A DNA stretch of 11,484 nucleotides, taken from NCBI GenBank assembly GCA_045046905.1, contig JASFYU010000015.1, positions 1 through 11,484 of the forward strand, in the 5' to 3' direction. Positions 5,704 through 11,484 of the stretch are shown here, in pieces. The DNA is from JASFYU01 sp045046905. GTDB lineage: Bacteria > Bacteroidota > Bacteroidia > Flavobacteriales > Flavobacteriaceae. A model generated the notes under the pieces. It did no database searches. It had not been told where the DNA came from and saw only the letters and a list, made by a program, of their open reading frames with translations. The position numbers and the translations under genes were made by a program. Within the stretch, counting starts at the first letter, position 1. Every line of letters starts with the position of its first letter.

Positions 5704-6960
5704 TTAATTAATTTTGTTCTCAAGAAAATCACCATGTTCAATTCCATTATTACCACTTCCCGACCACAAATTCCAAACTTTGGAATAAATATCCAAATCT
5801 CCGTCACCGTCAATATCTCCAACAAGTGCGTCGTGGCCTCCTATTTTATTGTCCAGTATTACCCTTTCGACAAATTCAATATGATTATCGGCGCTTACAT
5901 TCTCCCAAATATACCATCGAGGGAAAGCTCCTTCAGGAGAAAGGGTGTCGTCTTCTTGGTCACAAGTGAAGATATCCTGGTCTCCATCATTATCAAAATC
6001 CCCAACATAAAGGGAATGGAAGGATCCTCTGATACCGGGTGCCGACATTGGTAGGAAATGAGCTGTAAATCCAGGGGTCTCCGCACCGTCGTTCTCCAAC
6101 CAAGCAGCTCGAGAAGCTTGTTGGTCACAATCCGTCATTACGATATCATTATCTCCATCGCCATCCATGTCTATTATCCAACTACGAGATGACAAACCAA
6201 AAGGCCCTCTTTTGCCAAATGGCAATTGGTGTTTCTTCCATTTCGCCCCTCTATCCATATTCTCCAACCATCTGTCAGGAAGGACAATGTCATTATCACC
6301 ATCACCATCCAAATCATCAATGCCTTGTGGAAAAAATCCCGCATGGATACGGTCGTTGGCCACTAAAACATCCAAGGTTATGATTGTTTTTTTCCATATC
6401 ATATCTTGCGTAGGGTTTTCCGGTATCTCATACCAAATTACACCTTCGCCTTCCCCCAATATCACTAAGTCCTTTGTTTGGTTTCCATCCATATCGGCCA
6501 TTACAACATCATGGACATTCGTGGCTATTGTTGGATCAAACTGGTATCTTTCAAATACCTGACTTTTAGGGTTTTGAGGGTTTCTGTACCAATACCCTCC
6601 TATAATTATATCTTCCCAACCATCTTTGTCCACATCAAAAGTCGTTGCCCCCAAAAACCTGAGCGGCATGGTCCCAACTTCATGTCTTATCCACTTTATG
6701 TTTTCCTGATTTTCAAACCAGTAAAACCCTTCGGGACCGGTAAATGCATAGTCCAAATCGCCATCTTTGTCGAAATCTGCCATTGCCGAACATCCATACC
6801 CCCAATCCGTTTCACCTGGCAAATCTTGAACTACATAGTGATGTTGAAACATCTCTTCACCAATACGTTGGTCTTGTCGAAGGTCTTTTGTCCGCTCTTT
6901 CTCTTTACATCCCATAAAAAGCGATATTCCAATAGCCAAAATCGTTCTCTTATCAAGCAT
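5704..6960 (-). CDS. VCBS/FG-GAP repeat lipoprotein, seven-bladed beta-propeller
   Basis: The 418-aa protein opens with a short hydrophobic signal ending LFMGC; Cys18 would be lipidated. The following KEKE is compatible with the Lys/acidic export signal of surface lipoproteins in Bacteroidota, so cell-surface display is plausible but not proven. Seven calcium-loop motifs of the D-x-D-x-D-G-x-x-D type are spread through the protein, starting at residues 62, 109, 156, 216, 264, 321 and 382, with the third imperfect (DMDGNQTKD). Seven motifs about 50 residues apart match a seven-bladed propeller of the integrin-alpha/FG-GAP kind. Such proteins usually bind ligands or scaffold other proteins; some propellers of this fold are lyases, but no catalytic motif is evident. 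It starts 5 nt after the esterase stop, so the two are almost certainly co-transcribed. A dead relative lies at 3697-3830. Confidence 0.85.
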   Translation of the reverse strand: MLDKRTILAIGISLFMGCKEKERTKDLRQDQRIGEEMFQHHYVVQDLPGETDWGYGCSAMADFDKDGDLDYAFTGPEGFYWFENQENIKWIRHEVGTMPLRFLGATTFDVDKDGWEDIIIGGYWYRNPQNPKSQVFERYQFDPTIATNVHDVVMADMDGNQTKDLVILGEGEGVIWYEIPENPTQDMIWKKTIITLDVLVANDRIHAGFFPQGIDDLDGDGDNDIVLPDRWLENMDRGAKWKKHQLPFGKRGPFGLSSRSWIIDMDGDGDNDIVMTDCDQQASRAAWLENDGAETPGFTAHFLPMSAPGIRGSFHSLYVGDFDNDGDQDIFTCDQEDDTLSPEGAFPRWYIWENVSADNHIEFVERVILDNKIGGHDALVGDIDGDGDLDIYSKVWNLWSGSGNNGIEHGDFLENKIN

Positions 6961-6965
6961 CCTAT

Positions 6966-8891
6966 TTATTTCTTAATTGATTTAACTTTTAAGTTGACAA
7001 CCCCCCAGAAGCATCTTCTGGTAATAGGCATAAAATCTTTGGTTTCATACTTTGCCAAAATCTTTAGTTCGTAGTTGTCAGGACAATTTTCGGCAATCTT
7101 TATTATTGAACTTATCGTCGTTCCGTCACAAGACCACTTTGCTGTTAAGTTTTCCGCATTCTGGTTTTCTTCAAGTACTTTTATATAGGGATCATCGTAA
7201 AATAGTTGTGTCCGATAACCGTTAGCATATACCATTAGCTGTTCTCCAGGAGATACAACACCATCTCCATTACCTACACCAAAGACCTCATCTTTCACCA
7301 ACACTCCATCGTCTATTGACAGGTTCTCGAATTGCGGCACATCAAAGAACACGGGCACATCAAATTCTTCATTGAAAACCAGAGAATCATAACTAATGGT
7401 GAGCGTTATTTTAACAACAGAAGGCTCTGCATCATTAGGAGCTTGCTTGTTACATCTTAAAATAATAGGTTCTGTATTGATTAGTCTTGATCCAAAACTG
7501 ACAGGAAGAATAGAATATGTTTCTTTATCGGTCGTCACCGATAAATCTGTACTCTTTATTGACAGGGTAATCTTTTTTGACTTGTCAAGTTCCTCTCCCA
7601 AATTAGCAAATTGCACTATCAATTTGTTCTCTTTACCTACCCGAATCAAACGCCTATCATTTTCTAAACTGTAACCAACATATGTCAACTTAGGATTTCC
7701 GCCGTTTTTATAAATACCGATTTCATGTCCGTTCCCATCAAGTTCAAAATTCAACCTACCCTTATTGTTCGCTTTTTTGGTCGTGGATTTGACTTTCCCA
7801 TCTCGTTGTTGATAGTGTTGTATTTTATATTTTGCTCCTGGTTCGTATATCGCAGCAGTAGCAATTGTAGCGGTCAAATTATCTAAGGGCGGGGCTATTG
7901 GAAGCCATTTTCTGCTGTGAAAACCAAAGCCATCTTCCGATACGTTCCTAAGGTATGTAAAGCCTGAAGTAGATTTATTGCTGAACACTGAGTAATCCCA
8001 TACTTTATACGCCGAATACAAGTCATAATGAGACCATTGATCATTTCTAATCTTAGGCTTTTTGTAGGCACTATCTACAAAATTCATAGCCATTTCAAAA
8101 ACGTCTGTTTCTCCTTTATCATCAACCTTGTGGCCTCCGGAGAATTCCCAATATTCAATATCTATCTTTCCTTGCCAAAGAGCACCCTTGTACACCTCTC
8201 TGTTTTGACTGCTTAACTCCCCTACCGAACTATTGTGAAAACGGATTTTCAGGTCTTTCAAATTTGTAAATGTGTGCCGCAATGAATACAGGGTATTGTT
8301 ATTTGGGTACCCTATGTTGAACTCCGGACTGCCTGTCATATTCACAGCTGCACTAATCATATCAGGGTATTTTCCAGCTATAAAAAAAGACATGAGACCC
8401 CCCATGCTGTAACCAATTATCGCCCGGTGCTCCCTGTCGGTAAAAGTATTGTAGGCCGAATCTATATGTGCTACCAATTCTAGGAAATAGTCTTTCATTT
8501 GAACCTGAAATATGACCTGTTCAGGACACCCAATATTGTAAGGCCTATGTTCGTTTTCGATAATCCTGCCGTCCCACATGACAAGAATCACCTGATACTT
8601 GTCTACTAATTTTCCTATCATTTCATATTCCAATAATGCATTGTCGTCTTTGAAATGTCTGCCTCCCCACCCATGGAAAAAATAAGTCACTGGATAGTTT
8701 TTACCACTTTCATAACCTTCTGGCAGATACACCCTGTAGCTTCGTTGTGCATCAAAAGTCTGGCTAAAGTGACTTTTATCCTGAAATACATTGGTTAACT
8801 CTTGGGAGATACAGCAAAAAGGGCTACCAAGAATCGCTAGTAATATTATCGTAAATGAGAGCTTTGTTTTAATAACAATTTTCTTGATCAT
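6966..8891 (-). CDS. CE1/esterase D-like exported esterase with long C-terminal beta region
   Basis: Residues 1-29 form a signal peptide (cleavage near CCIS-QEL). The esterase core spans about 45-275: RVYLPEGY (53-60), the oxyanion region FFHGWGG (71-77), the nucleophile elbow GYSMGG (160-165, Ser162) and a catalytic His in SGGHK (251-255, His254). The usual acid (G-x-x-D between elbow and His) is not obvious; Glu225 in SSVGELSS is the nearest candidate. CE1-type enzymes remove acetyl or feruloyl groups from polysaccharides or act on small thioesters; export favours a glycan substrate. About 360 extra residues (280-641) contain beta-rich segments and GVGNGDGVVSPGE (538-550), a loop typical of Ig-like or CARDB-type domains in Bacteroidota secreted proteins. 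The gene lies 223 nt after the GH20-like gene and 5 nt before the VCBS lipoprotein. Confidence 0.8.
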   Translation of the reverse strand: MIKKIVIKTKLSFTIILLAILGSPFCCISQELTNVFQDKSHFSQTFDAQRSYRVYLPEGYESGKNYPVTYFFHGWGGRHFKDDNALLEYEMIGKLVDKYQVILVMWDGRIIENEHRPYNIGCPEQVIFQVQMKDYFLELVAHIDSAYNTFTDREHRAIIGYSMGGLMSFFIAGKYPDMISAAVNMTGSPEFNIGYPNNNTLYSLRHTFTNLKDLKIRFHNSSVGELSSQNREVYKGALWQGKIDIEYWEFSGGHKVDDKGETDVFEMAMNFVDSAYKKPKIRNDQWSHYDLYSAYKVWDYSVFSNKSTSGFTYLRNVSEDGFGFHSRKWLPIAPPLDNLTATIATAAIYEPGAKYKIQHYQQRDGKVKSTTKKANNKGRLNFELDGNGHEIGIYKNGGNPKLTYVGYSLENDRRLIRVGKENKLIVQFANLGEELDKSKKITLSIKSTDLSVTTDKETYSILPVSFGSRLINTEPIILRCNKQAPNDAEPSVVKITLTISYDSLVFNEEFDVPVFFDVPQFENLSIDDGVLVKDEVFGVGNGDGVVSPGEQLMVYANGYRTQLFYDDPYIKVLEENQNAENLTAKWSCDGTTISSIIKIAENCPDNYELKILAKYETKDFMPITRRCFWGVVNLKVKSIKK

Positions 8892-9114
8892 ATTTTTCTC
8901 TTAATGATAAAGTTCACCTAAGCTTTAGGCCATTTTGATAAGTCAACAACCTCGACCCAAGGGTACAAGGTATGCTTTCGAAAAAACATTTTTTATTCCG
9001 ATAGCTATCGGAACGAGGCAAACCTCGTGAAATTATACCCTCAAAGAGGGATTAAAGCAATTCGTGTTTAATGTATTTTTAATAAAAACGACCTGAAAAC
9101 ACTACTCATTAGTC
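8892..9114. other. 223-nt gap between GH20-like and CE1-like genes, mostly a structured repeat
   Basis: The other gaps in this minus-strand series are 5 to 38 nt, so this one stands out. About half of it is the dispersed repeat at 8943-9057. The remaining flanks are AT-rich and hold no gene. A promoter for the CE1-like gene may lie between the repeat and position 8892, but no clear box is visible. Confidence 0.6.
8943..9057 (+). repeat. Dispersed intergenic repeat, better preserved copy 2 with several hairpins
   Basis: The element shares two 12-base identical blocks and its overall order with 302-405. Within it are a perfect 18-bp palindrome TTCCGATAGCTATCGGAA (8996-9013), a 5-bp stem with a CAAA loop, CGAGG/CCTCG (9014-9027), and a second 5-bp stem with an AAA loop, CCCTC/GAGGG (9038-9050). 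It lies between the GH20-like and CE1-like genes, so on the minus strand it would be transcribed as a folded spacer RNA. It resembles REP-like elements spread by single-strand transposases, but no transposase is in the window and the origin is inference. Confidence 0.8.
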
Positions 9115-11358
9115 CTAATCTTCCAAACGTTCGTCATCCATGGCTTTAATAGGAACATCATGAACATCGGCATAGGTATTGATTACCTTGCTCAATTGTT
9201 TTCTCCATGCTATAATCTCAATTCGTTCAAAGGGGGCCAACATATATTCCAATCCTTTTCGGCGGTCTGCAAAATGATCCTTTACGTCATCAAATACATG
9301 ATGAAAATGCTTGCCTTCAATACTTTCACCCTTGATCAGTCGACTTTTGTCCCAGATATTATTTAATTCAATCCACATTCGGTTCTGGTCTTTTACTATT
9401 TCTCCGGAAAGTGAATAGGCCTCTACCAGTAAATTAATGGCTTTTGTATAATTTTTCCCTGCTTTTGAGGCCATCACCAGATAATCTTCAACTTTTGCCA
9501 AATCAATTACGGTATTCATGGCGTAACGCTCCAAAGATGCTATGGACAGTAATACCTCCAGATTGTATTGATTATGACGTACTCTTGTGATATTGCGCAT
9601 CAGTTGAAGCATTAGAATTTCATTTTTCTTAAGCAATATTGATGCTTCTTCAATCTTTTGACCATACTTCACGCGAAAATTTGGAATTAGGCTTAAATCG
9701 GTTATTGAAGGTAGTGGTGGTGATTGTATTTGTAAATCGCGCATTTCACCGCCGACGCCTTTTCCATGAGAGTTCCCATACCCAGTTTTACGTTCTTTTG
9801 ATACTACATCCTTATCCCATAAGTCTTCGTAAAATCTTGCTCCTTCTTCCAAGACGTTATATACACCTACCATATCTGGACTATCAAAGCCGTAGAAGGT
9901 GTCCATGAAATCAACAATGTTCTGTGAGATCGATGGTGTATTTTTTGTCCAACCATATTGTGTGACCGTTGCCCAACCCAACCAAAATGTTTCGTTGTGC
10001 AAACCAGCATCGTCCCATGCCGCGGCAAACGTTCCTACAAGGTCTGCCCCGTCCGCTTCTCGACCTAGGACATCACTGAATATGTCACTGAGTCTACCCT
10101 TGATAGAACGCCCCCTATAGTTCGTAGCAAAGTAGTTTGGAAAAAGAAGTTCAGCGCCTTGAATTGAGCTGTACGATAACTGTTTCACACCTGCCTTGGT
10201 CTCGTTTTGAGCCCATAAAGGTGTTTTATGAGGCCCCATTATTCCATCGATTACTGAGTTCGGTACTTTTGAAATATGTTCGGGCAATAACGGATACTCT
10301 ATCCACGCCAAGACTTTTCTGTTGCGCTCTGCCATCCATCTGTTTACCTTTTTAAGATAATTCACCCATATCAAACTTCGATTTTCAATGTTATATTCTT
10401 CTTTGCATTTATCGCATATACCGGCATAGTACACTTCATCTGTGGAAACAAAGAAGTAGTCTACACCAGGAGTGGCATCGATCATATCTTGGTACATATC
10501 AAAAATAAGTTCCATTGCTTCTTCACTGCACATACAGGCCTGAAAATTACTTTCTTCATCGGCTTTTAGGTGTTCAAATTCCTTGTGCTTCAACACAAAG
10601 GCCATATGAGCCGGAGCCTGAACATTAGGCACTAACTGTATGAATCTCTCCAAGGCATACTTTGTCAATTCCTGCATCTCTTCCTTTGAAAAGGCGTTGG
10701 GGCTTGCAATTATCGGATGACTCGGGTATTCATATTTATCCTCTATTTCAAAGGCAATTGCATTGATCTTGAAATAAGCGGACCAATCTATATATCTCTT
10801 TAAGGTCTCCATCTTATCACGATGATGCTTAGCGTCCCAATGAATGAACCTAAGTTCTAAGTCAGGCCAATCGGTAATTGTTCCGATTGGCAGTTGAAGT
10901 TCATTTTCTGATATAGGCTTCGCTAACTGTAAAAAACTTTGGACACCATAGAAAAGACCTGCTTCCTCATTTCCTTCAATTATTATTTTTTCAGGATTTA
11001 TGATTATGTTATACGCCTGCCCAGAATTTGCCGGATTAGAGATTCCCGTAACCGCATCTTTTCGTATTCTCAATACGATCTGACCCGAGGAGCCACTATC
11101 CGAAAAGGCAAAACCATAGAGTTCTTGAGCTCTTTGAACCAAACTGTTAACTACCTTTTTGGAAGGCGATTTCTCTGTCGATAGTTGCCATGATCCGTTT
11201 ATTACCATACTTTTCTTCTTTAAATCCACTCTTTGTGGAGATGGATAAATAGTATAGCCCATACTGCGCAAATCAGTAACATTTTCCTGACTAAACGATT
11301 TGTTGTGGATACATAAAAAGAGAAGGATGAAGGTGGCGAATTTTATGAACAAATTCAT
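9115..11358 (-). CDS. Divergent GH20-like exported glycoside hydrolase
   Basis: This 747-aa protein has a signal peptide (about 1-24, ending SFSQ). Residues 33-160 match a GH20b-type N-terminal alpha/beta domain: YTIYPSPQRVDL, IIINPEKIIIEGNEEAG and LFYGVQSFLQL. A TIM barrel follows from about 167 (LELRFIHWDAKHHR), with the DE pair in FFVSTDEVYY (302-311, Asp307 and Glu308) at the position of the GH20 catalytic Asp-Glu. GH20 hexosaminidases use the substrate N-acetyl group as nucleophile, with that pair assisting. Departures from the canonical pattern are VSTDEV in place of GGDE, AWIEYP where GW-(Q/E)-E is usual, and AWDDAGLHNETFW late in the barrel. Four cysteines, CMC (275-277) and CDKC (315-318), flank the DE pair. 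About 200 helical C-terminal residues are extra. Beta-N-acetylhexosaminidase is the default reading, but another specificity is possible. It follows a VCBS-type gene by 19 nt. Confidence 0.78.
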   Translation of the reverse strand: MNLFIKFATFILLFLCIHNKSFSQENVTDLRSMGYTIYPSPQRVDLKKKSMVINGSWQLSTEKSPSKKVVNSLVQRAQELYGFAFSDSGSSGQIVLRIRKDAVTGISNPANSGQAYNIIINPEKIIIEGNEEAGLFYGVQSFLQLAKPISENELQLPIGTITDWPDLELRFIHWDAKHHRDKMETLKRYIDWSAYFKINAIAFEIEDKYEYPSHPIIASPNAFSKEEMQELTKYALERFIQLVPNVQAPAHMAFVLKHKEFEHLKADEESNFQACMCSEEAMELIFDMYQDMIDATPGVDYFFVSTDEVYYAGICDKCKEEYNIENRSLIWVNYLKKVNRWMAERNRKVLAWIEYPLLPEHISKVPNSVIDGIMGPHKTPLWAQNETKAGVKQLSYSSIQGAELLFPNYFATNYRGRSIKGRLSDIFSDVLGREADGADLVGTFAAAWDDAGLHNETFWLGWATVTQYGWTKNTPSISQNIVDFMDTFYGFDSPDMVGVYNVLEEGARFYEDLWDKDVVSKERKTGYGNSHGKGVGGEMRDLQIQSPPLPSITDLSLIPNFRVKYGQKIEEASILLKKNEILMLQLMRNITRVRHNQYNLEVLLSIASLERYAMNTVIDLAKVEDYLVMASKAGKNYTKAINLLVEAYSLSGEIVKDQNRMWIELNNIWDKSRLIKGESIEGKHFHHVFDDVKDHFADRRKGLEYMLAPFERIEIIAWRKQLSKVINTYADVHDVPIKAMDDERLED

Positions 11359-11377
11359 AGATTAAGTTCTGTTTAAG

Positions 11378-11484
11378 TTAGTTTACTATTTCAAATACTT
11401 GCATGGAAGCATTATTATTGGCTATCACAATCAAATTCCTATCCGTGGTTTTTAAGATGGATACAGCTTTTGCGTCTCCAGGAA
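11378..11484 (-). CDS. C-terminal end of a probable VCBS/FG-GAP (CRTAC1/UnbV-like) protein, cut by window edge
   Basis: The minus-strand frame is open from the window edge to a TAA at 11378-11380 and gives 34 residues, beginning PGDAKAVSILKTTDRNLIVI and ending ANNNASMQVFEIVN. The pattern (PGDAKA, hydrophobic strand, IVIANNN, then a final Q-V-F strand) resembles the last blade of long VCBS/UnbV-type proteins, which often end in a DxN-poor strand such as this. The evidence is short and the family call is tentative. Stop to next start is only 19 nt, so it is probably the upstream neighbour in the same transcript as the GH20-like gene. Confidence 0.55.
   Translation of the reverse strand, partial: PGDAKAVSILKTTDRNLIVIANNNASMQVFEIVN

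Larger units (their letters stand above)
4205..11484 (-). other. Predicted transcription unit of exported glycan-active proteins
   Basis: Five consecutive minus-strand genes have spacings of 19, 223, 5 and 38 nt in reading order (VCBS-type partial, GH20-like, CE1-like, VCBS lipoprotein, DUF4832). All four complete products carry an export or lipoprotein signal. The close spacing, shared strand and shared theme support co-transcription, with a possible internal break or processing site at the structured repeat in the 223-nt gap. The promoter is upstream of the window and no hairpin terminator is evident after 4205. Confidence 0.6.

Noticed and set aside
6478..7074. Long plus-strand frame of 198 codons
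   Set aside because: It lies opposite the VCBS and CE1-like genes on the minus strand, has no family features, and is rich in residues expected from an antisense shadow.
9639..10355. Several plus-strand frames of 70 to 90 codons
   Set aside because: All lie inside the GH20-like gene in antisense and lack any protein family signal.
1..11484. CRISPR arrays, tRNA or rRNA genes, and intact insertion sequences
   Set aside because: No regularly spaced direct repeats, no cloverleaf-like sequence and no transposase coding frame were seen.

Overview
The window looks like a piece of a low-GC Bacteroidota chromosome, most likely a marine Flavobacteriia. The grounds are the AT-rich composition, the lack of strong Shine-Dalgarno sites, Bacteroidota-style lipoprotein signals, and an array of exported polysaccharide-active proteins that resembles a polysaccharide utilisation locus (PUL). 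No SusC/SusD pair, sulfatase or polysaccharide lyase is visible, so this is one arm of a larger cluster. The genus cannot be fixed from the sequence alone.

Layout. At the left edge is the start of kduI (minus strand, cut by the window). It diverges from a GH88-type unsaturated glucuronyl hydrolase lipoprotein (420-1610, plus). Between them lie a perfect 16-bp palindrome, probably a regulator operator, and a degenerate copy of a structured intergenic repeat. From 1611 to 2415 there is no intact gene, only frameshifted remnants on the minus strand, one recognisable as a gluconate 2-dehydrogenase subunit 3-like piece. An exported alpha/beta hydrolase follows (2416-3612, minus) and contains an 80%-identical 45-bp tandem duplication. 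Next is a second decayed stretch (3697-4200), including the tail of an FG-GAP/VCBS protein interrupted by a stop.

From 4205 to the right edge all genes are on the minus strand and read as an operon-like series, transcribed right to left: the C-terminal end of a probable VCBS-type protein (11378-11484, partial), a divergent GH20-like hydrolase (9115-11358), a CE1-type esterase with a long C-terminal beta region (6966-8891), a seven-motif VCBS beta-propeller lipoprotein (5704-6960), and a DUF4832-type TIM-barrel protein (4205-5665). Spacings are 19, 223, 5 and 38 nt. The 223-nt gap holds the better preserved copy of the intergenic repeat.

How the genes may work together (inference). GH88 splits the unsaturated uronic acid off lyase products, and KduI isomerises the product after it rearranges to 5-dehydro-4-deoxy-glucuronate. 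The two esterases would remove acyl groups, and the GH20-like and DUF4832 proteins would attack other glycosidic linkages. This fits a uronate-containing, probably acylated polysaccharide, possibly with N-acetylhexosamine. The most novel elements are the DUF4832 protein as an uncharacterised glycosidase candidate, the divergent GH20-like enzyme with a CxC/CxxC cluster, and the dispersed structured repeat.
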